Positions 45,411 to 57,059 of a stretch of DNA of 64,000 nucleotides are shown here, in pieces (positions within the stretch are counted from its first letter, which is position 1; each line of letters opens with the position of its first letter). A program made the position numbers and the translations under genes. The notes beneath the pieces are model-generated. The model saw nothing but the letters and a program-made list of their open reading frames with translations. It did not search any database and was not told the origin of the DNA. The stretch spans positions 52,771,802-52,835,801 of the forward strand of contig NC_065537.1 in assembly GCF_932294415.1 (NCBI RefSeq), in the 5' to 3' direction. This DNA comes from Quercus robur. Taxonomy: Eukaryota; Streptophyta; Magnoliopsida; Fagales; Fagaceae.

Positions 45411-47264
45411 TGGAGCAATTTTATAAAACTAGCACGCTTCATCGATAATACAATCACAGACTTTGCATCTTGTTTAAGCTAATGGTTTCTGGACCAAATG
45501 GCATTTTCTCTTCTTAGCACACAGCCACATGACTAAATTGTTAAATTGTACATGATTTCTTCAACCTCTGACTTAGGGTGGAATGTATGCTTATGTGTCT
45601 AGGCATCTTGTTGTTTGTAATTTAATGCTTATCTTAAAGCATTCATTAAATAAAGAAAAAATTGTTGAAGCCGCATTATATCAGGAAGCAGACTAGGCAG
45701 AAATCACTCTAGCTTACCTTTTCTTCTTGGTAGAATTACAATGATGGAAGGTATTTTTAGCATAGACCACCCAAACAAGATCACCACATTCAGTTTAGGT
45801 AAAATAGTAAAATGAAGGTTCCTGCAAACACAAAAACAAAGTCTGCTGAGCCACTATATTCATTAAATGGAATGAATTTGAGCTTAAAGGACCATCCTTG
45901 CATAGGAAGATATCTACCATCTCAGAGCTGAAGAGAACCATTGGATGACGGTCTCTCAATCGCCTATTCAAGAGTAAGCTTTGTACTCACACTCAAGTTC
46001 AAGCAATTTGAATTGTCCATGTTGGCTTGTTTTTTAATTAATGGATCAGTTTTGCTTGCCCATCAAAGCTTCATGTGTTTGGAAATAAAAGAAGGGGGCT
46101 CAATTATATTTCTTCTTTCTTTGCCCAACAACGATCGACAACCCAAACAGGTCAGATTTTTTTTAATCACTATTTTGTTTTTGCTCATTTTGATGATAAT
46201 ATGTATGTATGTATGCAATTTCGAAGTAGAGTATGGAGTTTAGCTCCAGCTTTTTTGATATGGCAGATTGAGGGGAGAGGAATAGAAGGACCTTCGAAGA
46301 GCAGGAGACACCTACAGAGAGGGTGAAATCCCATTTTGTTGGAACTTTATTTTGCTGGGTGCCTTTTAGATAAACATGTTGGAAATCTGAGAGGTCCTCT
46401 AGTTGGAGCTTAATTTTTTTTATTTATAGAAGGAAGCTGTTAAGGATAAGGAAGTGGCTCCTGGGAGAGCCATATCATCTACTTTTGCTGATTTCTTGCC
46501 CCAGAATTAAAGGGGAAAAGATGACAGCTGCACTTGTACGGTATAAGTAAATTGACCACCTCAATCAGGTGATTTCAGAAGCTTGAGAGTTATGAAATTC
46601 AAATATTAACACACACACATATATATTTTAATATTATAAGGGAAAAATTAATAGATACCCTATTTGCATTGATCTAATTAAAATTTTTTTAGTACTCATT
46701 AGTCTCATCACATGCACTCCGCATATGCAATGAGACTATTTATTTATTTATTTATTTTGAGTTTAATGTAATTTTTCAATTAGAATTTATCTATGGTTAA
46801 GGAATTTTTAAGAAACTAAAATTTAGGAATTAAAATAAAATAAATTGCTAGGTTTAGTGTGTGCTAGTTTTTAGAAAAAAATGTATTAAACGAAAGTGAG
46901 ATATATTTAAATGAGAAACTACTTTTTAGGAAAAAAGTTTCTCTAATGGTTTTGAATTTTTTTGAATTACAATTTTAACCATAATTTTTTTTTTTTTTTA
47001 AGAATAAGGATTATCTAATTAAATTATAAGTATTTTTGACATTTTTTTTAAAGACATAACTAACTTTTTGAATTCTCTTAATATATTAAAATAATACAAA
47101 TTTAAATCTTGTCTTCAATATTTCATATAAAAAAAAAAAAAAAAAAACAAAACAAAACTTGTCTACGTTACACTAGTCTACATTCTGCGGTTTGGCTTTG
47201 CGCTACACTAAAAGCAGAATCTTATTTTTGGTGTCAACTTCACAATTGATCCATGACTACACTT
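45411..47264. other. Spacer before S28 copy 1, one exon-like piece
   Basis: Mostly AT-rich. An exon-like piece is at 46430-46510. The last ~150 bp (from about 47100) match the 3' flank of S28 copy 2 and are probably 3' UTR. A (TTTA)n run is near 46739-46757. Confidence 0.5.
46430..46510 (+). other. Exon-like segment, unidentified
   Basis: A good acceptor (T-rich tract then tatttatag) precedes an in-phase stretch KEAVKDKEVAPGRAISSTF.. ending with LPQN and TAA (46508-46510). Composition is coding-like and unlike the flanks. I do not recognise the protein and found no convincing upstream exon. It may be the last exon of a broken or missed gene. Confidence 0.22.
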
Positions 47265-47928
47265 CTATCCAAACTTACGCAAATCTTCGTAGTACTTGTT
47301 AAACCACTGTTCTATTATCTTGGTTATTTTTAGTCGCTGGTCGACCAACCAATCTGGGTCGTCTTCACTTGCGTTCAATATATCAAGGCAATGAGAACCT
47401 GCAGAAATTAACTTTATATTAGTAAAGTTGTTCCTCAATAAAGGCCAGCAAATTAAAGATAATTATTTTGATATTTTTTGGGGTCACAAAAATTCAATGG
47501 AACTAATATGACAATGACAATCTCACATCCATACACATTATTCCTTTCACATTTTAAATATGGACATCGCATTTGAAATTGTGAATGCAATGTGTTCGGA
47601 GTGTATATTATGAATTTACCATTTTTTGTAGTCAAGGCAACTAGGGTGTCTGATATGTCTTCCAATATCCTGAAATAAGAACATATTAAATCATTCTAAC
47701 TAAATAAAAGGATCAATATTTTTGCCCCCACAAAAAAAAAAAAAAAAAATCTAGATTATATATTTTTGAAAAGTTACCCTGCACTACTATATGGGTCACG
47801 GAGGCCATTGGTGAAGATGATGTTGCTACCAAACTTGTGGAGAACCCTTTTTATATGCTGCAATTTTACATTGAGAAACCAAAAAAAAAAAAAAAAAAAA
47901 AATTCATTTACGTCATTTTTAAATCACT

Positions 47929-47966
<38 letters not shown>

Positions 47967-50900
47967 CCATACTTCACCACCATAATAAGTTGTGACCCAA
48001 TGGGGCGCAGGTTCGACTCCAAATTTGTCCACGCAGTAGTCCTTATAATCTTTGTAATCATATGATATTTCAGGAAACATGGTTTCATTTGGGCCACATC
48101 CAATTATTGTAACCTCTTCATTACATGTCTACAAAGGCCAAGGAGAGAGGTCTAATCAAAATAACGTTCTGTAATTGTTGAAGCTGTATGAATTCCATGA
48201 TTTAATTTTGTAAAGTAAAATGACCACAAAATTAAAATGACTATGTAATTAAGAAAAAGAAAATTGATAAAAATTTCATATGCATTACCTGCCAGTCCCA
48301 ACCATCCAGTGTTTCTGATGAAAAGAATTCACCTAAATCATAGCACTTTCTACTTTTCTCGTAATAAGCAACAACTCCTGAGAAAATTCGGCCAAGAATG
48401 TCGGTTCCATTAGCTCCTCCGTCAATACCTCTGCAGACAGTGTCCACTGGATAGTCTGGAGGACTATCATATTGAGCCGCGACTGAATACAGACTGTTCA
48501 AGTAATCCTTTAACTCGGATGCCTTCTTCAATGGCCTAATGGGGAAAAAAATGTTATATAGGACAAAGAAAGAGCTATATAGTTGAAAACTATGTGTAAG
48601 ATGAATGTACCAACATAATTGTATATTATGAATGTACCAACATACATAATTGTATAATATGAATGTACCAACATACATAATTGTATGTGATGAATGTATC
48701 ATGGATAATGCAGGAGGCTAGTTGGAGCCGTTAATATAATTGTATAAGATGAATGTACCAACATACGTAATTGTATATTATGAATTTACCAACATACATA
48801 ATTGTATGTGATGAATGTATTATGAATAATGCAGGAGGCTAGTTGGAGCTGCTAATGTAATTGTATAAGATGAATGTACCAGCATTTTCCTTGGAAAAAC
48901 AAAAATACAGTCCAATGAGTCACCATACATTTTAATCTAAAGTTAACAAAGAAATGGGATATGGAGACAATGAAGAACTCAGTATTATTACTTGCAAGTT
49001 TTGAATTTCTTGCTGAGTTCGGAAAGACCATTGGGTTTTGCAGCAACTCTATCAATCTCAGACCATGAACTCTTTACGGTTTCATAGCAGCTCCAACTAG
49101 CCTCCTGCATTATCCGTAATACAAATTCAGTTTCAAATTTTCAATCATTACAAGTGAAGGAGGGGGGATTTGAACCGTAGTTCTGTTTAAAAAAACACGA
49201 CCAGACTATGTCACTGAGCTATAGGCTTTGTGAAAAAATAGAGTATATATAAACTATTGATTTTAACCTGAAAGTCCTGGGTAACAACAACATAATATGA
49301 ATTTGGTGGCACAAGGTCATCGAAGTAAAGAATGGGTGCTGAAGAGGCTAATGCCCCCATTGCAATATGAGGATACTTCAGGCGGAACCATGCTGCAAGT
49401 TCTGTTGGGAAAAAAAAAAAAGTGGAAAACATTAGGAAGTGAGATTAATATATGAAGTTTATAGTTTGAGTGGGATTTAATTTCTAATATTCATAAGACT
49501 TACCTCCACTATAAGATCCTCCAGCTACTAAAACTGGAGAGGAATCGGCTGATAAATTTTTCTTCAAGCTTACAATTAATTCTGCATAATCTGCTAGAGC
49601 TTGATTTGAGCTACAGTAGCCGCGAATGGTAGCATTTTTCAATGCTCCTTCTCTTGTAAATCCATGCGGGATTGATTGTCCATAGAAGCGATGCTGCACG
49701 AAAAATAGTTAGGACCAACAACTTTAGAATATATTTCTTTCATGATGCCACCAGTGAATTTGTTCCAATAAAGGTTAAACAAAAAGGAAAACAATTTGGA
49801 GGTCAATAAATGAACAATGTTAAATTTCTATATAATTAATTAATTACCAACAGTAGTGGAATCATATATTTAATGTAGTGAATCTAGTGATTGAACCAAG
49901 TAAAGATAGAAATTCAATCTCTATGCTATATAGGCTTGTAGCAATCTTGTTATTCCCATATCGAGTAAACATTGTTCAGTAATTAACTTTTAAAACATAA
50001 TTTATTCTAAATTCAAGATTATCCGAGCTTGTTGAATATTTTTGCAATTATATTAACGCTTGTAACAGTATAGTCTCTTGTTCTGGAATAAGAAATTTGT
50101 GTTCGAGTTCCATCAACAATATATTCATATATATCTTATAGTATGTATCAAAACAGTATATTACAATTGGATATTCTAAGAGCATTCTAGCAATCTTATT
50201 ATTCTTCAAGCGATTTTAATTTCTCATAAATTGATTCTCAAAAAAAAAAAATTTCTCATAAATTATATAAATTTGTATAATTACTATATATATATTCAAT
50301 TCATATCAGAACATTTTCTTATTCGGTGTGCAAACAATGAGGTTATTTATTTATTTTCAATTCAAAATGTAGATATAAAAAGGCAATTTTTTTTTTTTTT
50401 TTTTTTGTGATGTGGCCATAATTTTCTTTGTTTTGGAGACATTAAGAAGCAAATCAATGACGTTATTTATTTATTTTAAAGAAAGTTTATACACACAAAA
50501 CTATAAAAATCAAGTTTACCCAATTAATAACTAACAATATGCTTATACTCACCTCTGCATACACCTCCAAACCACCAAACCTGCGAGCATTATCCACCAT
50601 GAATCCTGTAGAACCAACATCATCGTCTGAAGAAGACTCCCCTCCGAGATATACGAATATGGGAGCAGCCTTCTTCGCGCCACCCCAATGTGTAAAATTC
50701 ACGATATATCTTTGCCGGAATGTGGTATAGCTTTCGGGCTGATAATTAAAGTGATCGAGCGGTTGGTCATAATAGAACGTTTGATAATCATTTTTTGATC
50801 TAGTTGCAGTTAGAGATTGGCTGTGACTATTTTGTGCCCTATTGTTGTATCCTCGTCGCACACCAAGCCTTGGTCTCCCTGGTTGTGAAGCACAAGTGAA

Positions 50901-50978
50901 CGTAACGAAGAGTAAAAGAATAAACAAACATGGAAGCCATAGAGTTGCCTGGAATGACCTTGGAGCTCTAATGGCCAT
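47265..50978 (-). CDS. S28 serine carboxypeptidase copy 1 (Pro-X carboxypeptidase-like)
   Basis: Peptidase family S28 enzymes remove residues after proline and work in vacuole, lysosome or apoplast. Nine exons on minus: 50978-50553, 49693-49504, 49401-49268, 49104-48992, 48535-48289, 48128-47973, 47857-47778, 47669-47620, 47398-47265. All have GT..AG junctions and agreeing phases, giving 509 aa. A signal peptide covers about residues 1-30 ([19 protein letters not shown]). The triad is Ser202 (VAGGSYSGE), Asp443 ([11 protein letters not shown]) and His468 (GSHCLDI). HRFYGQS, the [11 protein letters not shown] helix and Cys residues fit the family. The residue two after Ser202 is Ser where the family and copy 2 have Gly (GGSYGG). 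An in-frame upstream extension is only a poly-Lys translation of a poly(T) run and was rejected as start. It is the leftmost of three tandem copies. Confidence 0.93.
48590..48880. repeat. Tandem units in S28 copy 1 intron 4 with inverted exon-4 copies
   Basis: About 2.3 units of roughly 122 bp, rich in 'gaatgtaccaacatacataa' words. Each full unit contains an inverted copy of the gene's own exon-4 acceptor region: 48703-48728 (26 nt exact, versus 49090-49115) and 48826-48854 (29 nt exact, versus 49085-49113). The same intron in copy 2 (60236-60439) lacks them. It keeps a simple 'gaatgtactaacattttcc', so this is an expansion specific to copy 1. Confidence 0.93.
49155..49232 (-). mobile_element. 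tRNA-derived SINE head in S28 copy 1 intron 3
   Basis: On the minus strand, box A (tagctcagtgacatag, 49221-49206) and box B (ggttcaaatcccccc, 49176-49162) have tRNA-like spacing. The corresponding intron of copy 2 keeps the box A side (cttgtagctcagtg, about 60595-60572) but has lost box B. The insertion therefore predates the gene duplication. Ends are approximate. Confidence 0.65.
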
Positions 50979-51052
50979 TATAATATGTGGGAGAAATGCA
51001 CACAGTTCTTGAATGGGAAACTCGGTATTATTTTTTAAATGGAAAGGAACTA

Positions 51053-51060
51053 CTTCTATA
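51053..51060 (-). promoter_or_regulatory. TATA-like box, S28 copy 1
   Basis: TATAGAAG on minus, 75 bp before the start codon. It sits in a block shared with copies 2 and 3 (aactaaattt..ttg..cccaaaa on +). The equivalent positions are TATAAAAG in copy 2 and TATTAAAG in copy 3. Confidence 0.5.
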
Positions 51061-51093
51061 CAACTAAATTTGAGTTGGTCCCAAAAAAATTGC

Positions 51094-51142
<49 letters not shown>

Positions 51143-52914
51143 TATTCAAAGTATGTTATCTGTAATGATTCTTGACTTTGTCATGTTCTTGCAGTATTAA
51201 TTTATCTCTTTTACATTTATAAACAAAATGTAACGAAGGATTTCTATATTTGGTTCTAAAAGAAGTGCAGGCATTTTGCTTTGGTGTACTAATAAAAAAT
51301 AGTAATTTAGAAAATTATTTTTTTCTTTTGTTAATATGGCTTTCATTATATTAGTTGTCATGTCAATTTGTAAATTATTTATAGTAAAATTTGTGACAAT
51401 TTTAGAATTTCTATATATAATAGCAATCGCTTTTGATATATATATATATATATATATGCAATAGGACTTTACTTTATAAATCTAAAGCTTTGGCAAAAAA
51501 GAATAAAAAAAGAAAAAGAAAACACAACCTAAAGGAGTATTGTAGTATGAATTGTATTATCACCACCTTGAAAATAAAAGAAAAACCAATAACGTTTCAC
51601 TCAAAATAATTTTTTTTTTAATGTTTCCAACATAAATGTTCAAGGGTTTAAATTTGCTTTCATGGCTTAAAATGTATATATATTCCAATAATTTTTTATA
51701 TATATGTATATATATGCTTTTTATCTCTCTTAAAATTTACATGCTTAGTATTTGCAGTGGGAATTTTTATTTTTATTTTTTCACTACATGTTTGTTTTTT
51801 ATATCTACTATTAAAGGTACCTCTACCTCTACACCTCTACACACCTCTCTAAACCACTCTCCCTTTGTACCTCTCTACACCTCTACCCCTCAACACCTCA
51901 ACACCTCTCTACCCCTCAACACCTCTCTACCCCTCTACCTCTCTTTAGCTCTCTATACCTCACACAGAGAGAGAGAGAGAGAGAGAACAAAAACAAAAAT
52001 GCAACTATGAAACAAACTTGTCATCAAAATTCCTAAGTTTGTCGGTTATAAGAGGGATAAAGAGAGAACATATTTATATCTAAAAAAAAGGGGGATGAGG
52101 AAGATGAAAGGTTGGAGAAGATGATGAAATATTATACATGTAGATAATTGAAGTAAATGTTATTGTAATTGCTAAAATAATGATCTGATATAAAAGCAAA
52201 AGGAAAAAATAGATACACACACGTTTGTGTAAAAAAAAAAAAAAAAAAATCAAAAGCTAAAAGTTAGGAGAATATTGTATACATTTTAGTACTATATGTG
52301 TACAATTTTAATTTTATATGTCGAGAAAGGGAAAAAAAATGACTTCTAGGCTTCTTTCTAATTGTGATGTATTTAATTATGGTTCCAAAATAAGTTTTTT
52401 AATAAACCCAATAATATCTAATAGATAATTAGATTACACATATTTCAACAAATTACTTTTTTTAGAACAAAATACTTTTAGCTTTTGAAAATTAAATAAC
52501 AAATTAGGAGAATAATCTTAGAAGGGGAATGATTAGGAAAATAAGTAGATAAATAACAAATTAAGAATTAGTGGTCATAAATAATAATAAAAAATGATCT
52601 TAAATACCATACTAAATAAATGCATTTATTTCATTCAAAATTTTAATTATAGATGCCACGTGTCTAGTATTATGGCAAACACATTGAATGTACAAATACT
52701 TTAGAATAATACTATGTTTGTTACATTTTCACAACAAATTTTAGATGCATAAGCAAAGTTGGGGGGCCATGGCCCCTGGCTTTTTGAAAAATTTCAGTTA
52801 TAAAATATAGACTAAAAAAAATGATATATTATATGTAAATTGAATAACTGGCCCCCCTAGAATTTTTAGGAAAAATGTATTATTGGTTTAGTCTCCGAGT
52901 AAAATTTGAGTTTA
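51061..52914. other. Spacer upstream of S28 copy 1
   Basis: A poly(T) run (about 51097-51140) stands where copy 3 carries the MITE cluster. The sequence after it (tgtattcaaagtatgttatctg, to about 51250) matches 63590-63710 and marks the edge of the duplicated block. A CT-rich minisatellite (acctctctacccctcaac words, 51818-51960) and a (GA)n run (51966-51985) follow. No gene supported. Confidence 0.6.
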
Positions 52915-52923
52915 AAAAATCAA

Positions 52924-54725
52924 GGCGAAAATGCACTTTTAGTTCCTACATTTTGGGCCTATTCTCAATTTGGTCCCTAAATTGATTTAGCTCCTAGGTT
53001 AGTTCCTGATTTTTAAAAATCGTTTTTAAAATAGTCCTTGCCGTCAACCCGGTTATGGAATAAGCTGATGTGGCAAACGGAGTGCATAGGTGGCATGTTA
53101 ATCGCTGACGTGGCAAATAAAATAATATTAAAAAAATTTATTTTGCTTTTAAAAATGACAAGTCAGCATTTTAATTAATAAAAAAATAAAAATAATTAAA
53201 TTGAAAAAATTCAAAAAAAATTCAAAAAAAAAAAACCTTTTTTCAATTTTAAATATTGAGAAAACAATTTATAGTTTCAATTTTTCTTGAACTTTCTTAA
53301 CAAACAAACATTAAGTTAACACCCCTTCTCATTCTAGGCTGGCATGTCTGTGTTTGTGTTTGTATCTATTTCATTTTCTTCTTTCTTTTAAGATAAACTA
53401 AAAAAAGAAAAATCAAAATAAAAATAACTTAATAAATAAATATGGTGAGTGTTTGTGTGATTGTGTCTGTATCTTTCTTCTTTTCTTTTCCTTATTTTTT
53501 TTTTCAGATCCTCTATTTCTCTATCTCATGGTGCGTATATTTGTTTGTATCTTTCTTTGTTCAAGCTTTCAATCCCTCTCTCTCTCTCTAAACCTGACTC
53601 TCTAATCTTTGGGTTTTTCTAGTTTTCCGTGGGGTGGCCGGTAATGGAGGTGGAGATCGGTAATCCATGGGTCTTGGATTATGGGTTTGGTTGGAGATGG
53701 AGATGGCTGAGTTTGGTTGGAGAGGGCTGGGTTTTTCTGGGTTTGGTCGGGGTGGAGATCGGTGGTCAGGGTGGTCGTTTTTGTTGGAGAGGGCTGAGTT
53801 TTTCTGGGTTTGGTCGGGGTGGAGATCGGTGGTCGGGTGGTCGTTTTTGTTGGAGAGGTCTGGGTTTTTCTGGGTTTGGTCGGGGTGGAGATCGGTGGTC
53901 GGGGTGGTCGTTTTTGTTGGAGAGGGTTGAGTTTTCTAGGTTTGATTAGGGTGGCGATTGGTGGTCGTTTTTGTACTGTTTAGTGGACTGTGACTCGGAT
54001 TGGGCTTTGACTAGGTGGATTTGGTGCTGTTGATGGCGAGTTGATGGTGGATTTGGGTTTGTTGATGGTGGATTTGGTGTTGTTGATGGCGGATTTGGTG
54101 TTGTTGATCGGCGGGGTGTTGTTTGATGAAGTTCTGGGTTAGAGGTTTGATGATTTTTCTGGGTTGGTTTTCTCATGTTGGTTTTGGTTTGGGTTTGATG
54201 AATTTTTCATGTTCTGGAGGTTTTGGTGGAGGATAGGGATTTTGTATGAAATATTGCATTGTTTTGGGTTTGATTGTGCGCTTGTTCTGGGTTTTTGGAT
54301 TTTGAAGAACAAGTTAATGTGTTCTTAGCTAAACAATAATGAAAGCAATAATAATAATAAAAATAAAATCAAATTTAAAAGTTTGTTTTTGTTTTTGTTT
54401 TAATTTAGTTTGAATTAAATTGAAATTGAAAAATATAAATTATTTTTATTTTTTTAATTAAACTAACGTGGCTTTTTTTAATTTAGAAAATGCTGACATG
54501 GCATTTAAAAAATTTTAATTATATTTTTTAATTATTATTTTATTAGCCACGTCAGCAAACAGTACATTCCGTTTGCCACCTCAGAATTTTTTGTCACTGG
54601 GTTGACGGCAGGGACTATTTTAAAAATGATTTTTAAAAATCAGGGACTGATCTAGGAGCTAAATCAATTTAGGGACCAAATTGTGAATAGGCCCAAAATG
54701 TAGGGACCAAAAGTACATTTTCGCC
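52924..54725. mobile_element. Mutator-like element (MULE), 1.8 kb, perfect 9-bp TSD
   Basis: Identical 9-mers AAAAATCAA flank it (52915-52923 and 54726-54734). Terminal inverted repeats of about 200 bp start ggcgaaaatg.actttt.gt.cctacattttggg and run through 'gatttttaaaaatc', 'gccgtcaaccc' and 'ctgacgtggc'. No transposase is present. The interior (53470-54330) is a CT-rich stretch followed by GC-rich tandem repeats and could be captured sequence. It is non-autonomous. Confidence 0.92.
53700..53945. repeat. GC-rich ~66-bp tandem repeats inside the MULE
   Basis: Three to four units contain ctgggtttggtcggggtggagatcggtggtc followed by gggtggtcgtttttgttggaga; the words are broken up by small changes. 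The long open frames here are products of the repeats and not genes. A shorter gttgatggtggatttgg repeat follows at 54030-54110. Confidence 0.85.
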
Positions 54726-55039
54726 AAAAATCAATTGATACAAAGCAGTCAAAAAAAAAAAAAAAAAAAAAAAAAGCATCAATTAACCCATCTTTGGACA
54801 GTTTGACCCATTATATCTTCTACTCCAATAAATCCCCTTACGCCGTCGTCGTCTCACTTTCGTCGGATTCTCTCTACTCCAATATAGCTTCCAATCAATG
54901 ACTGGCAAACATTATAATTTATATCCATTATGCTTATTATTTGTTTTATATCTAAATTAGCGACTTTTTATAGCTTACACTTTTCTATTCTACTATTTAT
55001 GTTGTAATTTTATATTATATTTAAATGGTTTACCATTAA

Positions 55040-57059
55040 TTGTTGATGCTTGTTTTGGAAGCCCTATATTAGGAAGAAGCCCAACAATATGAGTAGAATA
55101 GAGTTAGTAGATTAATAGAAAAACCATTAAGTCCGAATGGCAGGAACAATGGATTATAGGACCATAAAGTAAATAAATGGGCCTTGAGGAAAGCAAATGG
55201 GCCTAAAGGAGCCCAGAGAGAGAAGTAGTAAACCCATGGGCATTATGTGATGTAGAAAAGTAAGAATGGGCCACAATAAGCCCGAGATAATGAAGTAAGG
55301 AAGTAAGGGGTTGATGGAAAGCCCATGAGCCTCAAGGATGAAAGACAAGGTAATTAGGCCAGGGAAGTCCAAAAGAGTTAGTAAAAGTCCATGTGAGTGC
55401 AGAATTAGAAAATGGGTTAAGGATGTCCAAGGAAAGCAAATGGGCCAAGGATGCCCAAGAAGAAAGAAGTGAGACAAAGGAGCCCACAAGTAATGTAATG
55501 GGTCAAGAAAGCCCAAAGTGGCATGAGTATAAGTCCAATGACCATATTGAGTCATTGAGAGAAGAACAGGCAGCAAGCCCAAAGAGGCCTAGCAAGCACG
55601 AGTCAAATACCACCACGGCAAGAATAACAGAGTGGTATGACAGGAATGACAAGAAGACCATGGAAGGAGCAAAGAATGGATTGAATAGAGGAAAATCTAC
55701 AATCAAACAAGGCCTGACCCTTGAAAGAAGCCAATAAATGAGGGAAAATCAGAAAATAGTTCACGCCATAAGAGGTCAAGAATAAGCGGCAGAATGCACA
55801 AATGAGCCTTTAGACCGTGGCAAACGCGTGAGTAGCAGACAAGCTTTCAACGTACATAGGAAGTGGAGCACACGCAAGGCCTAAGCACTACCAACATGTA
55901 CTCTGCCAATACAGGAGTGGTGGGTCATGGGCCAGAGGTAAGAAAGGGTATGGTCTGGAGGTGAGGAGAAGGGAAAGCCTATTTTGGGGTTCCTACTCAT
56001 ATTCTTTTGGGGGTGATGTCTTGCTGGGATGGCATACCACCCAAAATAAGAATGAGTTGGAACCACTAGGTGCATGTCATAAGGGATAGTAAGAGAGAAT
56101 ACCCACACTATGATGGATAAGAATGTGACAGTGTGCAAGCAAACAAAATAGTCTTCTTTGTCTGGTAATGGGGAGTGGCACAGCCAGCACAGGTAAGTGG
56201 TGGTGGCTAGATAGCTGACAAACCAGTGGGTGGTTGGGAGGAATACTCTAAACTAGACAAAAGTGGTTAAAGGCTAAAATGGTAAAATCAGTCACGATAG
56301 GCAGTATATAAAGGGTCCTTACTATGCACAATAACATCATCACAACCATAGTAAGCTCTAGAAGAGAATCATAGTACCACCGTCACCATTACACCACACA
56401 AGCAAGCATTAAGAAAGAAAGAAAAGAGTGGGAAAGAATCAAGGTAACAAAACGCAGAGAAAAGAGAAAGAAAAGAAATAGGGAGTATAAAATGGCAGGC
56501 ATGCACTAATAGGCTAATCTCTTCTCTCCCTTTAAAGGCCTACCCTTTGTTAAGGGAAGAACACGTTTGGGCACAAGCCATTCGGGCTCATTCCCTCAAA
56601 GTGGATAATTTCTATAGCAGGATCATCCTGTGAGGTTACCCACGTTGAGGAAGTGGTTTTCTCCTTGGCCTTAGCCTCGTAATACAATTGAACGTAGCAA
56701 ACTGATCTTTCATTCTTTGATTTTACCACTTATTGCTATTGTTTCTTATTTCATCTTTGCAACTTCACCCATAATGTGTTCTTTTTCTCTGTTTTAATTA
56801 AGGATCCCTTGCTTGTTTCGCCTAACATTAACGTATTTCTTTTACCATTGTTTTATTGCATCTATTTGCCATAACTCTTCTGTAGCAACTTCGCTTGCCA
56901 TAGGCATGTGACTAAGGTTACGGCAAACGGGGCATAGTTTGTGCACAAGCCGGACCAAGGTGAGTTGCAATTGGACCGGTCCCAACTATCTTATCCAAAA
57001 CACTCGGGCCCAGTGCAGCAAGAGGCAGTCCAGCCCAAAATCACAAAAGGCCCACCACA
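55040..57059 (+). mobile_element. Probable solo LTR of a large gypsy-type element
   Basis: A GC-richer 2 kb block rich in gggcc/gccc words lies in AT-rich DNA, with no coding content. A good TATA box (tatataaagg, 56305-56314) is followed by a leader-like region, as in the U3-R-U5 layout of an LTR. The block seems to start tgttgatgc and end cccaccaca. No matching second LTR, primer site or target duplication was found, so both ends are approximate. Fossil; family inferred from composition only. Confidence 0.45.

Noticed and set aside
45941-46326. Two overlapping frames of 83-100 codons
   Set aside because: Different frames of the same AT-rich stretch, no family features.
48590-48880. CRISPR-like repeat/spacer array
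   Set aside because: Plant intron with two-plus imperfect tandem units; units are contiguous and there is no spacer pattern or cas context.
50979-51149. In-frame upstream extension of S28 copy 1 (poly-Lys)
   Set aside because: It translates a poly(T) run; the signal peptide starts at the ATG at 50978 as in copies 2 and 3.
53629-53949. Gly/Trp/Arg-rich repeat proteins
   Set aside because: Products of tandem repeats open in more than one frame within a MULE.
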